DNA of 64,000 nt from JAGLOK01 sp963676355 (lineage in GTDB: Bacteria > Bacillota > Clostridia > Christensenellales > UMGS416), in contig OY781093.1 in assembly GCA_963676355.1 (NCBI GenBank), positions 2,294,001 to 2,358,000 on the forward strand, read 5' to 3'. A program made the translations under genes and the position numbers. Of the stretch, positions 51,616 through 61,491 are shown piece after piece. Numbering within the stretch: position 1 is the first letter of the stretch; every line of letters starts with the position of its first letter. Under the pieces are notes generated by a model. It searched no databases. It saw only the letters and a list, made by a program, of their open reading frames with translations, and was not told the origin of the DNA.

Positions 51616-53355
51616 TTAGTATCGAGTATCCCATCTATCACACCATACATTTTCGTTATATGCTCCGATAAATTCTGACTTCCCTGTAATTTTCTCAATT
51701 GCAGCACGTATACACTCTCTGGTGGGCTTATACGCATTGATGAAAGTACGCATCATCGGCAAATCGTATAGATGATTTGTATAGTTTAACGAAACACAAA
51801 CAGTTGGCACCTCACGAACCCACCAAGGAAGTTCATTGGAATGGGCAGATGAATATTTTACTCGTACATTATTCTCCTGTGCATATCCTTTCATGTGTAC
51901 AAAAACAAACACAATGTCATACATGCTTTTAAAGTCTTCAACTTTCGGCATCTCCATAGCCTTGAACTTATTGAACCTACTTGGTTGTTTGCTTTCCAAA
52001 TCATAAAACGACAGATTCACATCCACTTCAAATCCTGCTCGCTCCAGTTCCTCAACTACAATATTCTTAGCAGGATCAGTGCCATCGGAGTATGAAAGAG
52101 GCGCGCTTTCAAGAAAATATAGTCTAGCCCTTTTTTTCTCGTTCACATTTACAGGTAATAAGTTTTGAGCATCTTTTACCAGCGTAATAGTGTCATCCGC
52201 TATTTTGGCTGCGATACTTTTATGTGCTTCACATCCGATTACCTTAAGTCCTTCAATGGCGTCTTCTTCAGAAACAGGCTTATTTTTATGAAGCCCAAGC
52301 TTTGCCTTCATACCCAAAATGTGTTCCAAAGCCTCTTGAAGTCTTTCCTCTGTTATCACTCCATTTTTATAACCTTCCAGCATATATTGATAGTCTTCTT
52401 CAGCATCATGCATAAATAAAAACATATCGCAGCCTGCAGCTATTGTACCAGGGACCTGATCCCTTCTAGGCTTTGCACTCAGCAGGCCTCCCATGTGGGA
52501 TGCGTCAGTTACAACCAGTCCGTTAAATCCAAGCTGTTTTCTCAGCAAATCGGTAAGAATCTCCGGTGCAAGCGACGCCGGCAATATTTCATCGTTTTTA
52601 ATATCAGGGATGAATTTACGGCTATATTCTGGAAGGGCAATGTGCCCTGTCATAATCGTTTCCAGTCCATCGTCTATCAATCCTTTATAGACCTTTCCGT
52701 AGGTTGCGTCCCATTCATCTGCAGTCAAATCATTTATCCCCATCAAAAGGTGCTGGTCTCTTTCTTCTGAGCCATCGCCCGGAAAATGCTTCGCACAGGT
52801 TAATATATTGCTGTTTTTAAACCCGCTAATTGCAGCTCTTGACAAACTTAAAACATGGTCTGCATCGTTTCCGAACGCTCTGGTGTTCACTATGGTATTG
52901 CGCCAGTTAAGCAAAATATCCGCAACTGGCGAGAAAGTCCAGTTACAACCTAATGCACTAGCCTCAATGCCTCCAATTCTCCCCATCTCATATGCCGCTT
53001 CATCTGATGCCGAAGCGCCGCATTGTGCGTGCGTTGCAACAGCTGTGCCGCCCTTGCAGATGCTGCTTGCGCCATCCTCGCAATTTGCTGCGATAAACAT
53101 AGGTATTTTACTATGCTGCTGGTAAAACCTGTTTTGCATCAAAACTTTTAGCGGATCGGTCTCTGTATATCTCGCTCCTCCAAGATGATATTTTTCAACC
53201 ATGCTCTTTATATATTTCTCATCGCTGCTCAACCCTAATATTATAAAGAGCTGACCAATCTTCTCTTCTATGCTCATATTTAATATCGTCTCTTCGACCC
53301 ATCTTACATCCTCGTCGCTGAGCTCATAGGGCAATGCTTTTAAATTCGTTCTCAT
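51616..53355 (-). CDS. Intracellular GH3-family glycosidase (NagZ-like), copy 1
   Basis: A 579-residue glycoside hydrolase family 3 protein without a signal peptide. The N-terminal (beta/alpha)8 domain has KHFPGDG (189-195), DQH (200-202, the NagZ-type Asp-His dyad region) and nucleophile Asp284 in VVTDASHMGG. A C-terminal alpha/beta domain (about 380-579) is present. GH3 members with KHFPG and DxH are mostly beta-N-acetylglucosaminidases or phosphorylases. It is paralogous to the next upstream gene, so the pair may split linkages or anomers. ATG 53355 follows AAGGAT. Confidence 0.88.
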   Translation of the reverse strand: MRTNLKALPYELSDEDVRWVEETILNMSIEEKIGQLFIILGLSSDEKYIKSMVEKYHLGGARYTETDPLKVLMQNRFYQQHSKIPMFIAANCEDGASSICKGGTAVATHAQCGASASDEAAYEMGRIGGIEASALGCNWTFSPVADILLNWRNTIVNTRAFGNDADHVLSLSRAAISGFKNSNILTCAKHFPGDGSEERDQHLLMGINDLTADEWDATYGKVYKGLIDDGLETIMTGHIALPEYSRKFIPDIKNDEILPASLAPEILTDLLRKQLGFNGLVVTDASHMGGLLSAKPRRDQVPGTIAAGCDMFLFMHDAEEDYQYMLEGYKNGVITEERLQEALEHILGMKAKLGLHKNKPVSEEDAIEGLKVIGCEAHKSIAAKIADDTITLVKDAQNLLPVNVNEKKRARLYFLESAPLSYSDGTDPAKNIVVEELERAGFEVDVNLSFYDLESKQPSRFNKFKAMEMPKVEDFKSMYDIVFVFVHMKGYAQENNVRVKYSSAHSNELPWWVREVPTVCVSLNYTNHLYDLPMMRTFINAYKPTRECIRAAIEKITGKSEFIGAYNENVWCDRWDTRY

Positions 53356-53416
53356 ATATACATCCTTCTTCAGTTAATTTAATACAACATCTTTATTAAT
53401 TCATTGTGAGTAAGAA

Positions 53417-55117
53417 TTAGTATTTTAAATATTCCTTTCCACAGAAAGGATCAACCGGGCTTACTCCCTTAAAATCACTTTTACCAAGAATCTTATCAAC
53501 AACAGCTTCAATAACTGCATCGTGATTGGAATATGCGTTTATGTATGTTTTAATCATCGGCACATCCAGAAGATGATATGGAATCTGCAAAGAAACAAAC
53601 AGTGTTGGCACGACCTCCACAAACCACGGAATATTGTTCCCTGCTCCAAAAAATGTGTGCCAGTTTAACCTTGCAGTTGTTTTGTTTGATGCATTTTCCA
53701 CATTCCCCAGATAGATTACAAGGTCATATTTACTTCTAAACTGCTCTACTGTTTCCGCAACCATAGGTTTGGTAAAGTCAAAAACTTCTTTTTCGTACGG
53801 TATCATCTCAAATCCTTCTTCTTCCATACGAGATACAAAAGTCTTTAATATCCGCTCCTCTGAATTACATTCGCCTATTATTTGATAAAGCACACGTTTA
53901 TGCTTTTGTGTATTAATAGGCAATAGCATTTTAGTGTCTTTTACCAATGTAACTGATTTGTCAGCGCATTCCTCCGCCCACTTTTTGTGCTGCTCGCAGC
54001 CAATCACAGACAAATCCTCTTTCCGTGGCAGCAATGTCCCTTTTTCTTTCTTTTCATGAAGCTTTAAAGCAGCTTTCATAGCAAGTATCCTTGTTACTGC
54101 CTCGTCAAGACGCTTTTCCGAAAGAATCCCCTCTTCATAGCCTTTTCTCATGTACATGATATCTTCGTCATAATTCTTGTTGAAAAGCACCATGTCGCAT
54201 CCAGCTTCTATACAATAAGGGATTGATTTGCTGCGATCCATCGCACACAAAAATCCAACCATCGGTGTGGCATCTGTGATAATCATTCCATTAAACCCCA
54301 GCTGCTTTCTCAACAGATTCTGCAACAGCTCAGGGGAAAGAGTCGCCGGAATCAGTTTCTGAGGATGATTGCTATTAAATTTTTTCTGATATGCCGGCAT
54401 TGCTATGTGCCCTACCATGACAGAAAGCGCGCCTTCTTCAATCAATGACTTATATAAGCTGCCATAGGTCGCATCCCATTCTTGGCAAGAAAGGGTGTTT
54501 ACGCTTGTTAATATATGCTGATCGACTTCATCTACACCGTCTCCCGGAAAATGCTTTATCGAAACTGCTGTATCGCATTCTTCTGCACCTCGCATATAAG
54601 CAAGGGCGCATTTTTTTATCATCTCAGGATCTGAGCCGTATGTCCGTACATTCGTAATAGGATTATGGTAGTTATAATCAATATCCACAACAGGTGCAAA
54701 AGCATAGTTACAACCCACGGCATTACCCTCCGCACATGATATTTTCCCCAGACGGTACGCTTGTTCAGAGTCGCCTGTTGCAGCTACCTGCATTTGTTTG
54801 CCAAACGATGTACCTTCCTCCACAATACCATCGCCGCCCGATTCCAAGTTTGCAGACAATAGCATTGGTACTTTGCTGTTGCTTTGCAAATATGTATGCG
54901 CCGAAAATAATTCCTTCGTTTTTCCGGGTCTGAACATCAGCCCACCCGGCATCTTTGCCAAAATTTCATATTTCAGATATTGTTCATTTGACGAATATCC
55001 AATCGGGAAAAACAATTGCCCCAGTTTTTCTTCCAGCGAGAGTGAGGCTTTTGTATTTTCTACCCATTCAATATCTTCATCCGATAAAAAAAATGGGTTT
55101 GCTTTTAAATCAATCAT
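53417..55117 (-). CDS. Intracellular GH3-family glycosidase (NagZ-like), copy 2
   Basis: A 566-residue GH3 protein with the same layout as its downstream paralogue: KHFPGDG (188-194), DQH (199-201) and nucleophile Asp282 in IITDATPM. The position after the nucleophile differs (TPM instead of SHM), so substrate preference probably differs too. No signal peptide. ATG 55117 has GGAG upstream. It acts on small glycosides imported by the LplABC-type transporter at the right end of the window. Confidence 0.88.
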   Translation of the reverse strand: MIDLKANPFFLSDEDIEWVENTKASLSLEEKLGQLFFPIGYSSNEQYLKYEILAKMPGGLMFRPGKTKELFSAHTYLQSNSKVPMLLSANLESGGDGIVEEGTSFGKQMQVAATGDSEQAYRLGKISCAEGNAVGCNYAFAPVVDIDYNYHNPITNVRTYGSDPEMIKKCALAYMRGAEECDTAVSIKHFPGDGVDEVDQHILTSVNTLSCQEWDATYGSLYKSLIEEGALSVMVGHIAMPAYQKKFNSNHPQKLIPATLSPELLQNLLRKQLGFNGMIITDATPMVGFLCAMDRSKSIPYCIEAGCDMVLFNKNYDEDIMYMRKGYEEGILSEKRLDEAVTRILAMKAALKLHEKKEKGTLLPRKEDLSVIGCEQHKKWAEECADKSVTLVKDTKMLLPINTQKHKRVLYQIIGECNSEERILKTFVSRMEEEGFEMIPYEKEVFDFTKPMVAETVEQFRSKYDLVIYLGNVENASNKTTARLNWHTFFGAGNNIPWFVEVVPTLFVSLQIPYHLLDVPMIKTYINAYSNHDAVIEAVVDKILGKSDFKGVSPVDPFCGKEYLKY

Positions 55118-55205
55118 TCTTATTCTCCATATATGCTGTTAATCGTTTGGCAGTCAATCCAATAGGATTAATAGATCAGTAATTGTCTTAATCGGATAAC
55201 TTAAT

Positions 55206-55250
55206 TCATGGCACAAATACGATTACTCCATCCAATTCAAATATTATGCC
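55206..55250 (-). pseudogene. Possible remnant of a beta-phosphoglucomutase-type HAD gene
   Basis: On the minus strand GIIFELDGVIVFVP precedes a stop codon, behind a GGAGAAG site. It resembles the beta-phosphoglucomutase start (IFDLDGVIV). The match is only about 12 residues and no continuation is recognised, so this is tentative. Confidence 0.25.
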
Positions 55251-55283
55251 TTCTCCAGTCCTGATACTTTATAAAATCCTCTA

Positions 55284-57542
55284 CTATTTTTTTATTTTAT
55301 TCAATCGTTCATTCAGCAAGTAGTAGGCTTCATCAGGCATATATTTGCTTATATGATTCCAGATGCTAGTGAAGCTTAGCACTCCGCCTTTCGACATGCG
55401 CCCGGCCATTGCAGGATTATGCAACGCCATAGGTGCAGCTATAAGTTCTTGAACAGCCTTATACCCTTCAGGATATTTATAAATCTCCTCCATTGGGTCA
55501 TTGACCGATAAATAGCCTTCCCTTATTACAATTTTTCCTACCTCTGTAGTATTGTCCGCCATTAAATCTTCAAACCAGTTTTTGACTGCGTCCGAAATAT
55601 TTTTTTCTTCTACATACATGTATTCATCAGGCACTTTGTCTACTTTCTCAAATACCAAAGTATCCATCAATCCATTTGGTGTCCTTACCAATATTTCATT
55701 AAATTTCTCCGGCAAAGCTATCTCTTTGAATTCAAAAACAGTGGTCCCCTGCACACTCTCTTTATATTCCCCGTTTACCCACAAATCAACTTTTTCCTGA
55801 TTCGAATAAACTTTGATATCTATTTTATCTTGGGAGCGCTTTGCAAATCTCTTTCCGCAAAGATAGACAAACGGCTCTTTGCTCCAACGAGCTTTATATA
55901 AATAAAATGCCTGTTTTTTTACTTTGCGATCAAATGTCACAAGCCCCTTATTGTTTCTTCCTTTACAGCCTCCTTCGTCTCTGGCATCCGATGCAAAATC
56001 AAACATGTTCCAAAGCCAGGTCGCCCATATGAAGTTTCTCTCATCAAAAGCCTCTATGGCTTTTTCGTGCAGCAAAGCCTGATATTCCTCTGAATAATCT
56101 TTTACTTTAGGCTGTTCACTATGCCAATTCAACACACTTTCTGCCCCATATTCACTAATCGCAAGCGGAATCTCCGGTATTTCACTGTGCCGTTCATCGC
56201 AGAAAATACCCAAATCATCCATTTTGCCTTCATACCAGCCTTTATATACGTTATAGCTCGTAACATCTGTTATGTGAAACAATGGGCTTGTTGTCTTTGT
56301 CATGCCTACATTAGCAATAGCAGTCAGTCTGGTTGGATCCAGTTCTTTCGTCAACTGGTTTAGCTCTTCCAATATTTGATACATTGGCTGAGATTCACCG
56401 GCGATACCCACTTCATTGGCAATGCCCCAAAAGCATATAGATGGATGGTTATAATTTTGCAATACCAGCTCTTTCATCTGTTGCTTCAAATTATCATCCG
56501 ATTCTCTGCAATCATCATAAACACTTATAAAAGGAATCTCCGCCCATACAACCATACCGTTGCAGTCGCACAAATCATAAAAGTAAGGTGCTTGCTGGTA
56601 ATGCGCCAAACGTATTGTATTAGCGCCTATGTCACGTATCAAAGCCATGTCTTTAATGTGTTCTTTTTCAGTAATTGCCCAGCCCATATCTTCTCTGTCC
56701 TGATGCCTGCAAACACCGCGCAGAGGGTACGAAGCCCCATTCAGATAAAAACCATCTGAAGCGCTTACGCTGAAGTCCCTAAATCCAAACTTGTCTTCGA
56801 TTACATCCTCAACATCTCCATCGGATAAGAAAACTTTTGCCTTATAAAGATATGCATCCTTTATTCCATTCCAGAGAAATACTTCAGGTATTTTTAAAGT
56901 AAGCCGAACTGCTTGTTGTGCTGTGTGTTTTTCATCAATATCCAATACATCCGATTTTGAAACCAGTTCACCATTTCTATCATATATTTCCGCGTAAACA
57001 CTGCTTCCTAATGCAACATACGTATCAATAAAAACCGTTCCATTTGTCTCAGGTGTAATTAATATTGCATCTGTTCCAAATCTTGTTACATCAAAATGCG
57101 AATCAGAGTCAAAGCAGATCAGCTCAACATCGCGATAAATCCCTCCAAAAAAGGTGAAGTCAGCATGTTTAGGATAGGTAGCTATATCATTGCTGTTATT
57201 TGCTTTAATCAGTATTTCGTTTTCTCCGCTTTTTAGATAAGGTGTCAGATTAATCGTGAACGCAGAAAAACCACCAGTATGCTCTCCAGCTAATTCTCCG
57301 TTGCACCAAACTTCAGCCTTTTTGTTAACTGCACCAAAGCGGATATATACTTCTTCCCAATCTTCTTGATAAGATAATACTTTTTTGTACCATGAAACTC
57401 CTTGATAGTAATCATTTCCGCCATCCTGTCCATCAATTACGTTCCATGTATGCGGCAAGGTTACAGACTCCCACGCTTTGTCTTCAAGTCTTTCTCCCTT
57501 TACAAATTCCCAGTTATCATTCCATCTATATACTTTTCTCAC
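55284..57542 (-). CDS. GH2-family beta-glycosidase
   Basis: A 752-residue intracellular enzyme with the GH2 layout: jelly-roll sugar-binding domain (1-150), Ig-like domain (about 155-255), and TIM barrel from GVCRHQDREDMGW onward. Acid/base Glu377 lies in FWGIANEVG and nucleophile Glu464 in AISEYGAES. A C-terminal beta domain (about 565-640) and a helical tail follow. Members are beta-galactosidases, beta-glucuronidases or beta-mannosidases; the motif set is closest to the galactosidase/glucuronidase branch. The start is GTG 57542 with GGGG upstream, 24 bp after the esterase stop. Confidence 0.9.
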   Translation of the reverse strand: MRKVYRWNDNWEFVKGERLEDKAWESVTLPHTWNVIDGQDGGNDYYQGVSWYKKVLSYQEDWEEVYIRFGAVNKKAEVWCNGELAGEHTGGFSAFTINLTPYLKSGENEILIKANNSNDIATYPKHADFTFFGGIYRDVELICFDSDSHFDVTRFGTDAILITPETNGTVFIDTYVALGSSVYAEIYDRNGELVSKSDVLDIDEKHTAQQAVRLTLKIPEVFLWNGIKDAYLYKAKVFLSDGDVEDVIEDKFGFRDFSVSASDGFYLNGASYPLRGVCRHQDREDMGWAITEKEHIKDMALIRDIGANTIRLAHYQQAPYFYDLCDCNGMVVWAEIPFISVYDDCRESDDNLKQQMKELVLQNYNHPSICFWGIANEVGIAGESQPMYQILEELNQLTKELDPTRLTAIANVGMTKTTSPLFHITDVTSYNVYKGWYEGKMDDLGIFCDERHSEIPEIPLAISEYGAESVLNWHSEQPKVKDYSEEYQALLHEKAIEAFDERNFIWATWLWNMFDFASDARDEGGCKGRNNKGLVTFDRKVKKQAFYLYKARWSKEPFVYLCGKRFAKRSQDKIDIKVYSNQEKVDLWVNGEYKESVQGTTVFEFKEIALPEKFNEILVRTPNGLMDTLVFEKVDKVPDEYMYVEEKNISDAVKNWFEDLMADNTTEVGKIVIREGYLSVNDPMEEIYKYPEGYKAVQELIAAPMALHNPAMAGRMSKGGVLSFTSIWNHISKYMPDEAYYLLNERLNKIKK

Positions 57543-57565
57543 TTTATTAAATCCCCTTGCTTTTT

Positions 57566-58930
57566 TTATTGCACATCAAGCACTTGAAAATATGGATTGT
57601 CTTGTGTGCAGGGCTGCCACTCATCACTTCTCTGACTGTTCGGGTTTCCTGTCTTCATAAAACTGCTCCAGTAGGAAATCATTCTTTTTGAAAGCTCATA
57701 ATCTGCTTTTTCAAGCGGTCTCCAGCAATAGTCCAGACTTCCAAAAACATACCAAAGCTCTGCCGAATGAAATGCTCCACTGTCGTCTCCCGGCAATTTC
57801 CGATTAAAATAATAAACATAGGCATTTTTCTCAGTCTCTTCACTTATCTTCTTTGAAAAAGCGATATTGCCCTGATGCATTAAATTTGTTTCCGGCGACA
57901 GCTCAGTCTGTCCTTCAGTTGTTATGTCGTTTGCATTTGCGCCTAACATATAATCTATATTTAAGAACTCGCCTTTATCAATCAGTATATTTCCATCTTC
58001 TTTAAGAAGTTCTCCGTCAATTACTGGCACAAATGGCATTCCTTTTCGTTCTTTAAAAGCCTTCGCAATTACACTGCCTACCGCCTGCATCATGTCTTCA
58101 GAAGAAGTTTCATATAAAGCTTTAAGCACGAGCTGTTTATTTTCTTCGCTTTTCGTCCAATCCTTATTGTGTATTCCCAAAGCCTCCAATAAATCCTCTG
58201 CTGTTTCAGAAGCCTTTTCAATCGAACGATACGCAGCCAGTGGATTTCGGTATCCCCCACCGCTTTGCATTATCATTCGGTTAAATAATCCTTCCGCTTG
58301 CTGTGTGAGTGTAAGTACCTGCAAGCTCATAGCCCCAGCGGATTGCCCAAATACTGTTATATTGTCTTTATCTCCGCCAAAATCTTCAATATTTTCCTTT
58401 ACCCACGAAAAAGCCTCTAGCTGATCCCAAAGCCCGTAATTGCCTCCAGCCTCATTTTCTCCGTCAACACCCAATAACGGATGACACAAAAAACCAAATG
58501 CACCAAGTCGATAATTAATAGTAATTACAATTACACCTGATTTAGCCAACTCATTGCAAACAAAAGGCAGGTTACTTCCTGCACCCCCCATAAAGGCACC
58601 GCCATGCACATAAATGGCAACCGGGAGTTTTTGGTCTTCCTTGTTTGACGGAACCCAAATATTAAGATACAGACTATCCTCACTGACATCTGTACTAAAA
58701 TCAGGATTACTGTAAAACTCCTTAAGGTAAAAGCCTCCCCTCGGCGGCCCCTGCATGCTCTTGCAGCGGAAATGATCAGCCTTATATATCCCCTCCCAGC
58801 CCTCCGGCTTCTGAGGTTTGTGAAATCTTAATGCGTCTATTGGCGGCTTTGCATAAGGCACACCTTTAAAAATCTCGCAACCGTTTTCTGTAATTCCTTC
58901 TATTTGCCCATATTTTGTATTAACAATCAA
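57566..58930 (-). CDS. Type-B carboxylesterase
   Basis: A 454-residue alpha/beta hydrolase. The oxyanion motif is HGGAFMGG (109-116), nucleophile Ser197 lies in FGQSAGAMS, and a likely catalytic His is in GAFHSAELWYVFG. No signal peptide, so it probably acts inside the cell. TTG 58930 is the likely start, with AGGAG upstream. In this locus it may remove acetyl, feruloyl or other acyl groups from imported glycosides before GH2 and GH3 act. Confidence 0.9.
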   Translation of the reverse strand: MIVNTKYGQIEGITENGCEIFKGVPYAKPPIDALRFHKPQKPEGWEGIYKADHFRCKSMQGPPRGGFYLKEFYSNPDFSTDVSEDSLYLNIWVPSNKEDQKLPVAIYVHGGAFMGGAGSNLPFVCNELAKSGVIVITINYRLGAFGFLCHPLLGVDGENEAGGNYGLWDQLEAFSWVKENIEDFGGDKDNITVFGQSAGAMSLQVLTLTQQAEGLFNRMIMQSGGGYRNPLAAYRSIEKASETAEDLLEALGIHNKDWTKSEENKQLVLKALYETSSEDMMQAVGSVIAKAFKERKGMPFVPVIDGELLKEDGNILIDKGEFLNIDYMLGANANDITTEGQTELSPETNLMHQGNIAFSKKISEETEKNAYVYYFNRKLPGDDSGAFHSAELWYVFGSLDYCWRPLEKADYELSKRMISYWSSFMKTGNPNSQRSDEWQPCTQDNPYFQVLDVQ

Positions 58931-58940
58931 AACTATTCTC

Positions 58941-59705
58941 CTAAATTTTTTTATATTTATGTCTATATTCCTGAGGAGTCATTCCAACATGTTCTTTAAA
59001 TATTTTCGTGAAATATGAAGAATATGATATTCCTACCCGCTCCGATATATTCGTCATAGATAAATTTGTTTTATCAAGAAGCTGCTTTGCCACGGCAACT
59101 CGCTTTTTAATGATATAATTAGTCATATTTATGCCCGTTTGTTTTTTGAATATTCTGCCCAAATATCCCGAACTTACATGTACCTTAGCCGCCAGATCTT
59201 CCCTGGTAAGGTTGCTGACAGAAAGGTTTTCGGCAATCATCTTTTTAACTTTATCCACAATCTCTTCAGGATTATCGTTTTTGATATCCTTAGCCAAGTC
59301 AGATAAGTCCACTGTTTTTTCTCGAATTAGAATTTTATTTTCAATTTTCTCAATGGTTTTTTCTAAATCATCATATGAAACAGGCTTTAACAAAAAATCC
59401 TCCGCACCCAGACGTAATGCTTCCTGTGCATAAGAAAATTCTGCATGTCCGGTGTAAAAAATAGATTTTATCTCCGGCTTATTTTCCCTTACCCATCGGA
59501 TAAGTTCAATCCCATTGCCGTTAGGCATTTCAATATCGGTAATAATGATATCAACCGGACTCATCTTAAGCCTTTGAATAGCGGATTCCTTGCTGCGACA
59601 TTTATATATATATTCTATATTAAGGTTTTCCCATTCAACACCTTCAGCCAGACCTAAAAGTGCAAGTTCTTCATCATCCGCCAATAAAACGCTGAACTTT
59701 CTCAT
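58941..59705 (-). CDS. Short YesN-type response regulator, AraC family
   Basis: A protein of about 254 residues, with receiver (1-120) directly joined to an AraC domain (155-250). ATG 59705 (MRKFSVLLADDEE) has GGGGAG upstream; a longer frame overlaps the kinase. Phospho-acceptor Asp57 lies in IITDIEMPNGNG, and FLLKPV carries the conserved Lys. The HTH ends GISYSSYFTKIFKEHVGMTP. It lacks the 250-residue middle region of the other two YesN proteins here. It lies 31 bp after its kinase and probably controls the esterase-GH2-GH3 genes. Confidence 0.93.
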   Translation of the reverse strand: MRKFSVLLADDEELALLGLAEGVEWENLNIEYIYKCRSKESAIQRLKMSPVDIIITDIEMPNGNGIELIRWVRENKPEIKSIFYTGHAEFSYAQEALRLGAEDFLLKPVSYDDLEKTIEKIENKILIREKTVDLSDLAKDIKNDNPEEIVDKVKKMIAENLSVSNLTREDLAAKVHVSSGYLGRIFKKQTGINMTNYIIKKRVAVAKQLLDKTNLSMTNISERVGISYSSYFTKIFKEHVGMTPQEYRHKYKKI

Positions 59706-59736
59706 ATTGCGCTCCCCTTTGGATTCAAAAATCCAT

Positions 59737-61470
59737 CTAGTCCACTTCTGTATTGTCAACTGAAATGTATGGCAATTTCACCATTACTACCGCACCATTA
59801 TCATTCATCAGTTTTATTTCCGCCTTATTATCATAAATTAATTTAAGTCTTTGATATATGTTTAGCAGACCAATATGCCCGTCTTCAATTTTCTCTTCCC
59901 AGTTTTGCAGTAACAGCTCTTCACTGTATCCTACTCCATTATCGCTAATTCGAATTATTAAATGTTCCTTATCCTCACTCATTTCAACAAGAATTGCTAT
60001 TTTAATGTTTTCATTTGCAATAGATGCATACTTCACACTGTTTTCAACAAAGCTTTGTATAATGAAAGGCGGAATAAGCGCACTTGCCGTTTCACTTGGA
60101 AAAGTAATTTTACAATCAATCTTTCTCATGTAACGGATTTCTTGAATCTCCATGTAATCATAAATATGCTCAACTTCCCTCTGAAGTTCTACCAATTCGC
60201 TTACATCGTGAAACATATATCTCGAATAGTTCACTATCGATTTTGATATTTTTTGAATAGTCGAGTAATCTTTCCGTTCCGCCAAAGAATATATGATATT
60301 AAGCATGTTTGCATAAAAATGAGGCTTAATCTGAAGCTGGAGATACTGCATCGTTGCTTTCTGAGCCTCCAGTTTTACCTCGTATTTTTCGATTTTCAGT
60401 TGCTTTATCTGTTCTATCATGTGGTTAAAGGCAGTTATCAATTGCTCCAACTCCGCCATTCGATAATCCTCTTTTACCGTCAGATTCATTTCTCCTTCTG
60501 CAATCTGATACATTGTATCTGCGATTTTTCCTATTGGTTTTTCCACATATTTATGAATCAAATAGAAAAACACCGGTATCACAGTCAACAATATAAAAAA
60601 CATAATAAAGAATAGTATCCGAATAATCCACAAGTCTGAAACGATACTGTCTTTTGCTGTAAGTACTCCGAAATAATAGTCGGTCTTTTCTGAAATATAT
60701 CCGGTTTGCAGATATTCTTTCCCATATACCGTAATATAAGTTCCTTCATTTTCTGGAGATAAGTCAACATTTACTGGTTTCAGTGTAAATATTGCACTTC
60801 CATCTTTTTGCGCCGCGAATGCAATGCTGTCCTGAGCATATTTTGTGCTTTGCAGTTTATTTAAAATCTCCGACTCGGAAACGCCGACAACAAAGTAACT
60901 GCCTTCAATTTTCAATAAGCGAATCATTGTGTTGCCCTGTTCGCTTTTGCTAATCATATATCTATCTAATTGATCAGTATCACCATTTTGAATTTTTTTA
61001 GCAATGAGCTTTTTAACTTCTCTTCTCACTGCATAATTGTTATCCCGACCGGCTTCCAACCAAGTATCTTTATCATCTCTGTCTGTATAAATCATGATAA
61101 AATCTATCATTTTTGCCCATGTTACTATGCTGACAAGTGATGTGACTACAGCGTTTTCTGTTGTATACAGCTTGATTGGGTCAGTTTCATTTTTTAAAGA
61201 GTAATAAAGCTGCGATGAAGACTGAGTTGTACCGCTGTAAAGAGATTCATAAATGAAGCTGTCTACAATCTCCAACGAATCATTGATTCCATCTACCGCT
61301 ATTAAAATACCTTTTTGTACACTCTCCTCGGTTCGTCGCGTCAGCACAAGATGCATATACGATTGCAGTAAAAAGAATACAACTACAAGAAACGAAAAAA
61401 TCCCAAGCCAGTATCTTTTCAGCCATCTTTGTAGTGATATCTTCTTAACTGTTTTGCTCATCTTATCCAT
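59737..61470 (-). CDS. YesM-type sensor histidine kinase
   Basis: A 577-residue kinase. TM1 is at about 20-42, an extracellular dCache-like sensor spans 43-280, TM2 is at about 281-304, and HAMP at 305-355. The H-box reads QIKPHFYANML with His384, where FLYNTL is usual. The N-box is FIIQSFVENSVKYA, and ISDNGVGYSEE gives the G1 motif. ATG 61470 or ATG 61461 could be the start; neither has a strong site. It is placed between the transporter and its regulator. Confidence 0.92.
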   Translation of the reverse strand: MDKMSKTVKKISLQRWLKRYWLGIFSFLVVVFFLLQSYMHLVLTRRTEESVQKGILIAVDGINDSLEIVDSFIYESLYSGTTQSSSQLYYSLKNETDPIKLYTTENAVVTSLVSIVTWAKMIDFIMIYTDRDDKDTWLEAGRDNNYAVRREVKKLIAKKIQNGDTDQLDRYMISKSEQGNTMIRLLKIEGSYFVVGVSESEILNKLQSTKYAQDSIAFAAQKDGSAIFTLKPVNVDLSPENEGTYITVYGKEYLQTGYISEKTDYYFGVLTAKDSIVSDLWIIRILFFIMFFILLTVIPVFFYLIHKYVEKPIGKIADTMYQIAEGEMNLTVKEDYRMAELEQLITAFNHMIEQIKQLKIEKYEVKLEAQKATMQYLQLQIKPHFYANMLNIIYSLAERKDYSTIQKISKSIVNYSRYMFHDVSELVELQREVEHIYDYMEIQEIRYMRKIDCKITFPSETASALIPPFIIQSFVENSVKYASIANENIKIAILVEMSEDKEHLIIRISDNGVGYSEELLLQNWEEKIEDGHIGLLNIYQRLKLIYDNKAEIKLMNDNGAVVMVKLPYISVDNTEVD

Positions 61471-61491
61471 CTCAATATTTCTTTGGTGTTC

